In this document: positions 41,966 through 49,916 of the stretch, one piece after another
How positions within the stretch are numbered: the stretch's first letter is position 1
How the letters are laid out: the number at the start of each line of letters is the position of its first letter
Assembly (NCBI GenBank): GCA_017428265.1
Contig: JAFRRD010000052.1
Location: 48,648-112,647 of the forward strand
From: Lachnospiraceae bacterium
GTDB lineage: Bacteria > Bacillota > Clostridia > Lachnospirales > Lachnospiraceae
Direction of reading: 5' to 3'
Length of the DNA stretch: 64,000 nt
The notes under the pieces: model-generated
What the model saw: the letters and a program-made list of their open reading frames with translations, nothing else
Told to the model about the DNA's origin: nothing
Database searches by the model: none
Translations under genes and position numbers: made by a program

Positions 41966-43344
41966 TCCTTGCCGGATTCATGGTCCCTCATCCGCCTCTG
42001 ATCATTCCCGAGATCGGAAAAGGCGAAGAGGAGCAGATACGGAAAACGATAAATGCCTACGAGCGCGTTGCTGATGAGGTCGCGGCGCTTGAGCCGGAGA
42101 CGATCATCATCACCAGTCCGCACAGCGTGATGTATGCGGACTATTTCCATATTTCTCCCGGAAAGGGGGCAAAGGGGTCCTTCCGGCGCTTCGGCGCAGG
42201 CCGGGTCCGCTTTGAAGAGGATTACGATACGCTGCTCCGCGACCGGATCTGTACGCTTGCCGACGCGGCGGGCTTCCCGGCCGGGACGCTCGGAGAAAGA
42301 GACGCGGAGCTGGACCACGGGACCATGGTGCCGCTGTGGTTCATTCGCCGGAAATACTCGGGCGGAAGGATCGTCCGGATCGGCCTGTCTGGGATTTCCT
42401 TAAGCGACCACTACCGTCTGGGGCAGATGATCGCCCGCGCCGTAGAGGATACCGGCAGGCGCACCGTCTTCGTCGCGAGCGGGGACCTTTCCCACAAGCT
42501 GCAGACCTACGGCCCCTACGGCTATGCGCCGGAAGGCCCGGAATACGATCGCCGGATCATGGACGTCGCCAGCCGGGCCGCTTTCGGGGAACTGTTTGAC
42601 TTTGACGAAACCTTCTGCGACAAGGCCGCGGAATGCGGCCACCGCTCCTTCGTGATCATGGCCGGGGCTTTCGACGGCGTGCGGGTGAAGGCGGAGGCAT
42701 TTTCGCATCAGGACGTGACCGGCGTCGGCTACGGGATCTGCAGCTTTTATCCGGAAGGGCCGGATGAAGGGCGGCATTTCCTGCAGGCCTATGAAGAAAG
42801 GGTTGAAAAGGAACTGGCGGAAAAAGCCGAAAAGAGCGACGTTTTCGTGAAGCTCGCGCGGGCATCCGTGGAAAGCTGGGTAAGGGACCGGCGCGTCCTG
42901 CCGCTGCCGGCGGATCTCCCGGAAGAACTGACAAAGCGGCGGGCCGGTGCCTTCGTTTCCATTCACAAGAACGGGCAGCTGCGCGGCTGCATCGGGACGG
43001 TAGCGGCAACGGAAAGCAGCCTCGCGAAAGAGATCATTCAGAACGCGGTCAGCGCTTCCTCGCGCGACCCTCGTTTTTCGCCGATCACTCCGGACGAACT
43101 GAAATACCTGGAGATCAGCGTGGACGTCCTCGGCGACGCCGAGCCGATCGATTCGTCCGACAAACTGGACGTGAAGCGCTACGGCGTGATCGTGACGCGC
43201 GGCCGGAAGCGAGGCCTTTTGCTTCCTGATCTCGATGGCGTAGATACCGTGGAAGAGCAGATCCGGATCGCCAAGCGCAAGGCCGGCATCCGGGAGAACG
43301 AGGACGCAGACCTCGAGCGTTTCGAGGTGGTGCGGCATTATTGA
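41962..43344 (+). CDS. AmmeMemoRadiSam system: fused Memo (protein B) and AMMECR1 (protein A)
   Basis: The 460-residue protein has an N-terminal Memo domain (residues about 1-270; HPPLIIPEIG, ITSPHSVMY, LDHGTMVPLWF and VASGDLSHKL supply likely metal-binding His and Asp) and a C-terminal AMMECR1 domain (about 285-460) with the hallmark LRGCIGT. Memo resembles extradiol dioxygenases, and both domains occur in humans as separate proteins. Here they are one polypeptide next to the matching radical SAM enzyme. The ATG at 41962 overlaps kamC (ATGA) and has GGAGG upstream. The substrate of the system is not known to me. Confidence 0.92.
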   Translation: MILAGFMVPHPPLIIPEIGKGEEEQIRKTINAYERVADEVAALEPETIIITSPHSVMYADYFHISPGKGAKGSFRRFGAGRVRFEEDYDTLLRDRICTLADAAGFPAGTLGERDAELDHGTMVPLWFIRRKYSGGRIVRIGLSGISLSDHYRLGQMIARAVEDTGRRTVFVASGDLSHKLQTYGPYGYAPEGPEYDRRIMDVASRAAFGELFDFDETFCDKAAECGHRSFVIMAGAFDGVRVKAEAFSHQDVTGVGYGICSFYPEGPDEGRHFLQAYEERVEKELAEKAEKSDVFVKLARASVESWVRDRRVLPLPADLPEELTKRRAGAFVSIHKNGQLRGCIGTVAATESSLAKEIIQNAVSASSRDPRFSPITPDELKYLEISVDVLGDAEPIDSSDKLDVKRYGVIVTRGRKRGLLLPDLDGVDTVEEQIRIAKRKAGIRENEDADLERFEVVRHY

Positions 43345-43362
43345 CGGATCTGAGGGAAAATC

Positions 43363-44211
43363 ATGGCGGAATGCAGCGTCTGTTTCAGACATTGTCAGAT
43401 AAAGGACGGCGCGCTCGGCTTCTGCGGCGGAAGGACTGCCCGCGAAGGCCGGGTGGAGGCGTTTAATTACGGACGGATCACCGGCCTCGCACTGGACCCG
43501 ATCGAAAAGAAACCGCTTGCGCGCTTTTACCCGGGGAGCCTGATCCTCTCCGCGGGAAGTTTCGGCTGCAATCTGCGCTGCCCCTTCTGCCAGAACTACG
43601 ATATTTCCTGGTCGGAGGAAGCGAAGCGGTACGCCGAAGAGGCGGAAGTTTTCACCCCGGAAGACCTCGTGGAGATCGCCTTGCGGACGAAAAGACGCGG
43701 CAACATCGGCATCGCCTTCACCTACAACGAGCCGCTGGTCGGGTATGAATTCGTGCGTGATACGGCACGCCTTGCCAAAGAATACGGGCTGAAGACCGTC
43801 CTGGTCACGAACGGGACCGCCGAGCTGCCGATCCTGCACGAGATCGCCCCGTACATCGACGCGATGAACATCGACCTGAAGGGCTTTACCGACCGCTGGT
43901 ACCGTGAAGTCCTCGGCGGCAGCCGCGCGATGACCATGGCCTTTATCGAAGAGGCGGTGAAGACCGCCCACGTGGAGCTGACGACCCTGATCGTGCCGGG
44001 AGAAAATGATTCCGAGGACGAGATGCGCGAACTGTCCGCCTGGGTGAGCGGCCTGAGGGAGCCGGACGGCGAAAGTGTTCCGCTGCACATTTCCCGCTTT
44101 TTCCCGCGCTTTCAGATGACCGACCGGCGTCCGACCAGTGTCCGGCTGATCTATCATCTGGCCGATATTGCGCGCGAAAAACTTGAATACGTGTATACGG
44201 GCAACTGCTGA
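43363..44211 (+). CDS. amrS: AmmeMemoRadiSam system radical SAM enzyme
   Basis: This 282-residue radical SAM enzyme has the cluster motif GCNLRCPFCQNYDISW (CxxxCxxC) after an N-terminal Cys-containing segment (AECSVCFRHCQIKDGALGFC) that may hold additional metal. FTYNEPLVGYEF and MNIDLKGFTDRWYR are family hallmarks. It follows the Memo-AMMECR1 gene by 18 bases. Pyruvate formate-lyase-activating enzyme is a common misannotation; the neighbouring Memo-AMMECR1 fusion decides the assignment. Confidence 0.92.
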   Translation: MAECSVCFRHCQIKDGALGFCGGRTAREGRVEAFNYGRITGLALDPIEKKPLARFYPGSLILSAGSFGCNLRCPFCQNYDISWSEEAKRYAEEAEVFTPEDLVEIALRTKRRGNIGIAFTYNEPLVGYEFVRDTARLAKEYGLKTVLVTNGTAELPILHEIAPYIDAMNIDLKGFTDRWYREVLGGSRAMTMAFIEEAVKTAHVELTTLIVPGENDSEDEMRELSAWVSGLREPDGESVPLHISRFFPRFQMTDRRPTSVRLIYHLADIAREKLEYVYTGNC

Positions 44212-44223
44212 GGAAGGAATGGG

Positions 44224-45225
44224 ATGAAAACGGAATCCGTTTTAATACAGAGCTTATGTGTGCCCTGCATGGATCACTGCAGGTACTGTCTGCTGTCCTG
44301 GAACGGCAGCGCGGAAGGCGCACCCTGGGAACGCTCGGTTCGCCTCGCGGAGCGATGGCTGGGCGAACTGCGGGAGCAGCGCCCGGAGATCCGCGCTTCG
44401 TTTGCCTTCGGCTATTCCATGGAGCATCCGGACCTTCGGAATGCGATTCGGACTCTGCGCCGGCTGAGCAGCCCCATGGCAGAATTCCTGCAATGCGACG
44501 GCATGAAGATGCGGGACGAAGCCGAATGCGGCGAACTGATGGTGCTTCTGCGGGAGGAAGGGATCCGGCAGCTGAACTTTACGCTCTACGGACTTCCGGA
44601 ATATCACGATCGCTTTGCCGGGAGAAAAGGCGATCATGCCCTTATCCTGCGGATGATGCAGGCCGCAGGACATGCCGGTATTCCGTTCGATGCCGGCATC
44701 CCGCTGACGGCAGAAAATGCAGGACAGATCGATAAACTGACCTCCTGTCTGTACGGTGCCGGCTGCGAAAAGATCCACCTGTTCATTCCGCATGAGGAAG
44801 GACGGGGGAAGATACTTGCCGCCATCCGCTGCAGGAAGCAGGATCTGGAAAAACTCTCTCCGGCCTCACGGGCGCTGCTGAACGGCAGGATCTTTCGGAC
44901 GGAAGCAGAGTGGCTGAAGGCGGCGGAGCCGCTGCACGAAGAAAGAAGGATGATTCTGATTTCCCTGCGTGCAAACAATATGGAACGGTATGAAGAAATG
45001 GACGCTCTGTCCGCCTTGCAGGAAACGGAAGCCCTTGACGACGCATACTATGCCGCCTTTCCCGCCTTTGCGGAGCTGGCGGAAATGTACGGTGATCCGG
45101 AAGGCGACAGGTTGTACCGTTTCCGGGATCTGTTCGCGTACTACCGCAAATGCTTCGCGGCAGAGCGCGGGATCCGTGTATATGACGTGACGGATGAGCG
45201 ATTCTCCGGCAGCAGAAGATACTGA
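44224..45225 (+). CDS. Uncharacterised radical SAM protein
   Basis: This 333-residue protein begins with a radical SAM cluster motif, CMDHCRYC (CxxxCxxC, near residue 18), with an additional Cys just before it (CVPC). A TIM-barrel-like middle follows (SFAFGYSMEHPDL, LNFTLYGLPEYHDR, GIPFDAGIPLTAEN, KIHLFIPHEEGRG). No known subfamily motif is recognised, and there is no obvious SPASM or twitch cluster at the C-terminus. It follows amrS by 12 bases with GGAAGGAA, so it may act in the AmmeMemoRadiSam pathway. Confidence 0.7.
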   Translation: MKTESVLIQSLCVPCMDHCRYCLLSWNGSAEGAPWERSVRLAERWLGELREQRPEIRASFAFGYSMEHPDLRNAIRTLRRLSSPMAEFLQCDGMKMRDEAECGELMVLLREEGIRQLNFTLYGLPEYHDRFAGRKGDHALILRMMQAAGHAGIPFDAGIPLTAENAGQIDKLTSCLYGAGCEKIHLFIPHEEGRGKILAAIRCRKQDLEKLSPASRALLNGRIFRTEAEWLKAAEPLHEERRMILISLRANNMERYEEMDALSALQETEALDDAYYAAFPAFAELAEMYGDPEGDRLYRFRDLFAYYRKCFAAERGIRVYDVTDERFSGSRRY

Positions 45226-45287
45226 AAGATGTTCCTGGCCATGCGGTGCCGGCAGAATGCTTTTGCGCAGGCAAAGCCCTGCTTTGC

Positions 45288-45316
45288 TTGCTATCGGCAG
45301 CTATTCGGATTATTCT
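45288..45316 (+). promoter_or_regulatory. Candidate promoter of the XRE regulator gene
   Basis: TTGCTA (45288-45293) and TATTCT (45311-45316) are spaced by 17 bases. A small GCAAAG/CTTTGC hairpin (45271-45287) just upstream could terminate the preceding transcript weakly. Confidence 0.5.
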
Positions 45317-45339
45317 GCCGTCGAAGGGAGGCAGAAAAC

Positions 45340-46014
45340 ATGAACACGATAGGTCAACATCTCAGAAACATCCGTCAGGAGAAACAGATCAGTCAGGAGG
45401 AACTGGCGGAAAAGGTATTTACCACGAGGCAGACCATTTCCAATTATGAGACAGGAAAATCGTCGCCGGACCTCGGGATGATCGAAGCGCTCGCCAAAGC
45501 ACTGGAGGTCGACAGTGAGGCCCTTTTTTACGGAGACGGGAAAGATGAGCAAAAGCGGCATGCCTGGACACTGTGGATCGGTGCGCTGATCCTGATAGTC
45601 CTGATTCTGATCCTAGCGTCTGCAAGCATGGAGTGGATTCCTGCTGCCGATGATTTTAAGCGGATCCTGGTATACTGTTTCTGGAAAACGGTCCTGCTTT
45701 GCCCCGCCGTTTTTCTTCTCGGCTGGAGCACGGCCGGCGTCGCTCTTTGCTATATTCCGCCGGAAGAACGCTTTTTCCGGCAAAATCGGAGGATCATGGT
45801 CGGGACGGTCCTGATTGCGGGGCTCTTTGCGGCGGCAGCGCTTCTTACGGTCCTGACAGCCACGGGAACGCCGCTTGCGGGACCGAGATACGGCGTACTG
45901 GGACAGGGTATTTTCAGTCTTGTGTACGCGGTCGCGTACCGTTTCTGGCCGAAGATCCTCTTTGTTCTTCTCGGCACAGTCGGCTGCGTGTGCGCACGGG
46001 GAAAAGATGCGTAA
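45340..46014 (+). CDS. XRE family regulator with C-terminal membrane domain
   Basis: This 224-residue protein has an N-terminal helix-turn-helix (IGQHLRNIRQEKQISQEELA, then VFTTRQTISNYETGKSSPD) and, after residue 75, four predicted membrane helices (TLWIGALILIVLILILAS, TVLLCPAVFLLGWSTAG, TVLIAGLFAAAALLTVL, ILFVLLGTVGCVC). The layout suggests a membrane-tethered regulator sensing an envelope or transported signal. The ATG at 45340 follows GGGAGG; the longer frame from 45229 is not supported. The target genes are unknown; the lysine operon lies downstream under its own promoter. Confidence 0.82.
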   Translation: MNTIGQHLRNIRQEKQISQEELAEKVFTTRQTISNYETGKSSPDLGMIEALAKALEVDSEALFYGDGKDEQKRHAWTLWIGALILIVLILILASASMEWIPAADDFKRILVYCFWKTVLLCPAVFLLGWSTAGVALCYIPPEERFFRQNRRIMVGTVLIAGLFAAAALLTVLTATGTPLAGPRYGVLGQGIFSLVYAVAYRFWPKILFVLLGTVGCVCARGKDA

Positions 46015-46040
46015 AAACCACGCTTTCTTTCGAAAAACGC

Positions 46041-46069
46041 TTGCAATTTTGCGGCATTTTTATTATTCT
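46041..46069 (+). promoter_or_regulatory. Promoter of the lysine fermentation operon
   Basis: TTGCAA (46041-46046) and TATTCT (46064-46069) are spaced by 17 bases. The start point would be near 46076, giving a leader of about 245 bases that holds the lysine riboswitch. Confidence 0.6.
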
Positions 46070-46115
46070 ATGAACGGAAAAACGCGTGACGGTTCTTTTT
46101 TACGTGAAAATAACA

Positions 46116-46282
46116 TCAAATAGAGGCGCGAAGCGAAGGGTAGTCTTTTTCCTGCGGGAACAGGCAGTTCCGGAGAAAGATGAAGGGTCGTTTCGCCGAA
46201 GGGAAGCGGAGTGCCTGCCCGCTTTCCTGGCAGTCCGAGCCCAGCGCCGGCTGCTGTCATGCCGTGCATGAAGCGCTATTGA
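46116..46282 (+). promoter_or_regulatory. Lysine riboswitch aptamer (L-box)
   Basis: Conserved L-box segments occur in the right order: TAGAGGCGCG (46121-46130), GGAGAAAGATG (46172-46182), CGCCGAAG (46194-46201), CTGGCAGTCC (46227-46236) and GGCTGCTGTC (46249-46258). The P1 stem can form between TCAAATAG (46116-46123) and CTATTGA (46276-46282) with one bulged A. A middle helix pairs GGGAAGCGG (46201-46209) with CCGCTTTCC (46219-46227). Length, about 167 bases, fits the class. It precedes kal, the first gene of a lysine-degrading operon. Because the P1 3' strand is shared with the terminator arm, lysine binding should allow read-through. Confidence 0.9.
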
Positions 46283-46310
46283 GAAAAGATCTCGATAGCG
46301 CTTATTCTTT
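46271..46310 (+). terminator. Expression-platform hairpin of the lysine riboswitch
   Basis: A 14-bp stem pairs 46271-46284 (AAGCGCTATTGAGA) with 46290-46303 (TCTCGATAGCGCTT), with one T-G wobble and an AAAGA loop, then ATTCTTT. The left arm contains the riboswitch P1 3' strand, so aptamer and terminator exclude each other. GGAGG of kal follows directly at 46311-46315. Confidence 0.82.
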
Positions 46311-46322
46311 GGAGGAAATGAT

Positions 46323-46709
46323 ATGAAATCTTTGATCCGGGTCCGCATGGGAGCGGAAGACGCACATTACGGCGGGAACCTCGTGGACGGTGCGCACATG
46401 CTGCATCTGTTCGGTGACGTGGCGACCGAACTGCTGATCAGGAACGACGGCGACGAAGGCCTGTTCTGTGCGTACGACAACGTGGAATTCCTGGCGCCGG
46501 TCTATGCCGGGGACTATATCGAGGCCGAGGGCGAGATCGTGAAGATCGGCAATACTTCGCGCAAAATGAAATTCGAGGCGCGCAAGGTGATCGTGCCGCG
46601 TCCGGACGTCAACGAGAGCGCCTGCGACGTGCTCGCGGAACCGATCGTGGTCTGCCGCGCCAGCGGGACCTGCGTGGTGCCGAAGGACAAGCAGAGGATC
46701 GCGCACTGA
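46323..46709 (+). CDS. kal: 3-aminobutyryl-CoA ammonia-lyase
   Basis: This 128-residue hotdog-fold enzyme removes ammonia from L-3-aminobutyryl-CoA to give crotonyl-CoA, the last deamination of lysine fermentation. [20 protein letters not shown] and [20 protein letters not shown] are typical of Kal and its thioesterase-like relatives. It is the first gene after the lysine riboswitch, with GGAGG seven bases before the ATG. A partial dispersed repeat separates it from kce. Confidence 0.9.
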   Translation: MKSLIRVRMGAEDAHYGGNLVDGAHMLHLFGDVATELLIRNDGDEGLFCAYDNVEFLAPVYAGDYIEAEGEIVKIGNTSRKMKFEARKVIVPRPDVNESACDVLAEPIVVCRASGTCVVPKDKQRIAH

Positions 46710-46711
46710 CA

Positions 46712-46745
46712 TGTCATCCTGAGGCGCGAAGCGGCGAAGGATCTT
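46712..46745. repeat. Partial copy of the TGTCATCCTGAG repeat
   Basis: TGTCATCCTGAG (46712-46723) is followed by GCGCGAAGCGGCGAAGGATC, a left-half copy directly after the kal stop. No right-hand inverse end follows. It lies inside the operon, upstream of the kce ribosome binding site. Confidence 0.8.
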
Positions 46746-46763
46746 CTTACAAAAGGAGATATC

Positions 46764-47579
46764 ATGGAAAAACTGATCATTACGGCGGCGATCTGCGGCG
46801 CGGAGGTCACGAAGGCGCAGAATCCCGCAGTTCCCTATACGGTCGAAGAGATCGTCCGCGAGGCGAAGAGTGCCTATGACGCAGGCGCGGCCATCGTGCA
46901 TCTGCACGTGCGCCGGGACGACGGTACGCCGACGCAGGACCGCGAACGTTTCCGCGAGTGCATCGATGCCATTAAGGCCGTCATTCCGGACGTCATTTTG
47001 ATCCCGTCTACGGGCGGGGCCGTCGGCATGAGCGCCGAAGAGCGCCTGCAGCCGACCGAGCTTTTCCCGGAGATGGCGACGCTGGACTGCGGCACCTGCA
47101 ATTTCGGCGACGAGATCTTCGACAACACCATGCCGATGATGCGGATCTTCGGTAATAGGATGATGGAAAACCGCATCAAGCCCGAGTACGAGTGCTTTGA
47201 AATGGGGCATCTGGATACGATCCTGACCATGGCGAAAAAGGGCGAGGTGCCCGGCGCGCCGATGCAGTTTAATTTCGTGCTGGGCGTGCCCGGCTGCACG
47301 CCGGCGACGGTCGGAAATCTGGACTGGATGGTCCGGCAGATCCCCGCGGGCAGCACCTGGACCGTGACCGGGATCGGACGGCATGCCTTTACCATGGCGG
47401 CGGCCGGCATCGTGATGGGCGGCAACGTCCGCGTGGGCTTTGAGGACAATTTGTATTTATCCCGCGGCGTTTTGGCAAGGAGCAACGGAGAACTGGTGGG
47501 CAAGGTCGTGCGGCTCGCGCGCGAACTCGGCCGGGAGATCGCGAGCCCGGCGGAAGCAAGAAAGATTCTTAACTTATAA
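46764..47579 (+). CDS. kce: 3-keto-5-aminohexanoate cleavage enzyme
   Basis: Kce condenses 3-keto-5-aminohexanoate with acetyl-CoA to give acetoacetate and 3-aminobutyryl-CoA. The 271-residue TIM-barrel (BKACE) protein shows the Zn-binding HLHVRRDDG motif, IPSTGGAVGMS, and the C-terminal IGRHAFTMAAAGIVMGGNVR followed by VGFEDN. An AAAGGAG site lies just after the partial repeat. Located between kal and kdd as in known lysine-fermentation clusters. Confidence 0.94.
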   Translation: MEKLIITAAICGAEVTKAQNPAVPYTVEEIVREAKSAYDAGAAIVHLHVRRDDGTPTQDRERFRECIDAIKAVIPDVILIPSTGGAVGMSAEERLQPTELFPEMATLDCGTCNFGDEIFDNTMPMMRIFGNRMMENRIKPEYECFEMGHLDTILTMAKKGEVPGAPMQFNFVLGVPGCTPATVGNLDWMVRQIPAGSTWTVTGIGRHAFTMAAAGIVMGGNVRVGFEDNLYLSRGVLARSNGELVGKVVRLARELGREIASPAEARKILNL

Positions 47580-47589
47580 GGAGACGGAT

Positions 47590-48633
47590 ATGGAACAGTT
47601 AAAGGGTGACAAGTACGGGGCGCACCGCGTCATTGAGCCGAAGGGCGTGCTGACGCAGGCGGCATGGAAGATCGACAACGACATGTCGAAACATTATTCG
47701 AATGAGATCATCTGCGACGTGATCTCGCTCAACATCGACTCGGCGTCGTTCACGCAGATCGAGGAGGCCTGCGGCGGCGATGAGCAGAAGATCGGGGAAA
47801 TGATCCTCTCGATCGTGGGCGAGCGCGGCAAGCAGCAGAATCCCGTGACGGGCTCCGGCGGCATGTTCATCGGCAAAGTTGCTTATATCGGCGATGACTT
47901 GAAAGATCGCGACCTCAGGGTCGGCGACCGCATCGCATCGCTCGTATCCCTGTCACTGACCCCTCTGAAGATCGATAAGATCCTGGCCATCCACAAAGCG
48001 ATCGACCGCGTGGACATCATCGGCCAGGCGGTGCTGTTCGAGAGCGGCCTGTATGCGAAACTTCCGGACGACATGTCCGAAGCCCTGGCTCTCGCGGCCC
48101 TGGATGTGGCCGGCGCGCCTGCCCAGGCGAGACGCCTGCCCAAGGAAGGAGACAGCGTGCTGATCCTCGGCGCCAACGGCAAATCCGGTGTCCTCTGCGG
48201 CTACGAAGCCATGAAGAAGGTCGGCCCGAAAGGCAACGTGGTCGGCGTGGTCCGCAATCCGAAGCAGGTCCCTGCTCTCATGGAACTTGGCGTCTACAAC
48301 AAGGTCATCGTGGCCTCCGCGACCGAACCCGTCTCGGTACTGAACGCAGCGCTTGAAGCCAACGGCGGCATGGAATACGACATTTCCATCTGCTGCGTCA
48401 ACGTCGAAGCCTGCGAGATGAGCGCCATCCTGCCGGTCCGTGAAGGCGGTACCGTCTATTTCTTCTCCATGGCGACCAGTTTTACCCGCGCGGCCCTCGG
48501 TGCCGAAGGCGTGGGCAAGGACATCACGATGATCATCGGCAACGGTTATGCGAAAGACCACGCCGAGATCACCCTGAACGTGCTGAGAGAGAATAAAAAG
48601 CTCAGAGAGCTGTTTGATAAAAAGTACGTGTAA
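47590..48633 (+). CDS. kdd: L-erythro-3,5-diaminohexanoate dehydrogenase
   Basis: Kdd oxidatively deaminates 3,5-diaminohexanoate to 3-keto-5-aminohexanoate with NAD(P)+. The 347-residue protein has a Rossmann segment, SVLILGANGKSGVLCGYEAM, and RVIEPKGVLTQAAWKIDN near the N-terminus, as in other Kdd proteins. The ATG at 47590 has AAGGAGA upstream; a longer in-frame reading overlaps kce and is rejected. It sits ten bases after kce. Confidence 0.93.
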   Translation: MEQLKGDKYGAHRVIEPKGVLTQAAWKIDNDMSKHYSNEIICDVISLNIDSASFTQIEEACGGDEQKIGEMILSIVGERGKQQNPVTGSGGMFIGKVAYIGDDLKDRDLRVGDRIASLVSLSLTPLKIDKILAIHKAIDRVDIIGQAVLFESGLYAKLPDDMSEALALAALDVAGAPAQARRLPKEGDSVLILGANGKSGVLCGYEAMKKVGPKGNVVGVVRNPKQVPALMELGVYNKVIVASATEPVSVLNAALEANGGMEYDISICCVNVEACEMSAILPVREGGTVYFFSMATSFTRAALGAEGVGKDITMIIGNGYAKDHAEITLNVLRENKKLRELFDKKYV

Positions 48634-48655
48634 GGCAGGAAAGGAGCATACAGAT

Positions 48656-49903
48656 ATGATCACCCGCAACGGATTATTTGCCGATGTTCCGGAAGAGCTG
48701 TGGAACGACTGGCACTGGCAGTTCAGAAACCGCATTGAAACGATCGAAGACCTGAAAAAATATCTCGAGATCACCCCGGAGGAAGAGGAAGGCATCCGCA
48801 GATGCCTCGGCGTCCTGCGCATGGCGATCACGCCTTATTTTCTCTCCCTGATCGATCCCGCCGACCCGCACGATCCGATCCGCCGCCAGGCCATCCCGAC
48901 GGCCGCGGAACTGCATGAGTCGTCCGCCGACCTGCTGGATCCCCTGCATGAGGATGCCGACTCGCCGGTCAAGGGGCTCACGCACCGCTATCCGGACCGT
49001 GTGCTTCTGCTGGTGACGGACCAGTGCTCCATGTACTGCCGCCACTGCACGCGCCGCCGTTTTGCCGGTCAGCATGATAAGGCCGTGCCGGTGGACCAGA
49101 TCGAAGCCTGCCTCGATTACATCCGGGCGCATGAGGAGGTCCGCGACGTCCTGATCTCCGGCGGCGACCCGCTCGTCATGAGCGATGAAAGGCTGGAATA
49201 CATCATTTCCCGCGTCCGTGAGATCGAGCACGTCGAGATCGTCCGGATCGGATCCCGCACGCCGGTGGTCATGCCGCAGCGTGTCACGCCCGAACTCTGC
49301 GCGATGCTGAAAAAATACCATCCGATCTGGCTGAATACGCATTTCAACCATCCGAACGAAGTGACCGAAGAATCGAAACGCGCCTGCGCAATGCTGGCCG
49401 ATGCCGGGATCCCGCTCGGCAACCAGAGTGTGCTGCTCGCCGGCGTGAACGACTGCGTCTTTACCATGAGAAAACTTATGCACGAGCTCGTGAAAATGCG
49501 CGTCCGACCGTATTACATCTACCAGTGCGACCTGTCGCTGGGCCTGGAGCATTTCCGGACGCCCGTGGGCAAGGGCATCGAGATCATCGAGGCGCTGCGC
49601 GGCCACACCTCCGGTTTCTGCGTACCGACCTTCGTGGTCGACGCGCCCGGCGGGGGCGGCAAGATCCCGGTCATGCCGGACTACGTCATTTCCCAGACGC
49701 CGCGCAAGATCATCCTGCGCAACTTCGAGGGCGTGATCACGACCTATACCGAGCCGGAAAACTATAAAGAGACCTGTCAGTGCGAATACTGCCGGGGCGA
49801 GCGGGAAGACGATCTGATCGGCGTGGCCAGGCTGGAACACAGCCAGGTGCTGAGCATTGAGCCGAAGGATCTTGCCCGTTCGAAGCGCGGCAGCTGCAAC
49901 TAG
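48656..49903 (+). CDS. kamA: Lysine 2,3-aminomutase
   Basis: KamA is the radical SAM and PLP enzyme that converts L-lysine to L-beta-lysine, the first step of the pathway. It is 415 residues long with the cluster motif CSMYCRHCTRRRFAG (CxxxCxxC) and VLISGGDPLVMSD. The PLP Lys is in VVDAPGGGGKIPVMPDYV. C-terminal cysteines in ETCQCEYCRGERED may bind structural zinc. AAAGGAG precedes the ATG at 48656. Confidence 0.96.
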   Translation: MITRNGLFADVPEELWNDWHWQFRNRIETIEDLKKYLEITPEEEEGIRRCLGVLRMAITPYFLSLIDPADPHDPIRRQAIPTAAELHESSADLLDPLHEDADSPVKGLTHRYPDRVLLLVTDQCSMYCRHCTRRRFAGQHDKAVPVDQIEACLDYIRAHEEVRDVLISGGDPLVMSDERLEYIISRVREIEHVEIVRIGSRTPVVMPQRVTPELCAMLKKYHPIWLNTHFNHPNEVTEESKRACAMLADAGIPLGNQSVLLAGVNDCVFTMRKLMHELVKMRVRPYYIYQCDLSLGLEHFRTPVGKGIEIIEALRGHTSGFCVPTFVVDAPGGGGKIPVMPDYVISQTPRKIILRNFEGVITTYTEPENYKETCQCEYCRGEREDDLIGVARLEHSQVLSIEPKDLARSKRGSCN

Positions 49904-49916
49904 AAAGGAAATGCCG

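Noticed and set aside
43363-44211. Pyruvate formate-lyase-activating enzyme
   Set aside because: No pyruvate formate-lyase or other glycyl-radical enzyme gene is near, and the Memo-AMMECR1 gene directly upstream fits the AmmeMemoRadiSam enzyme.
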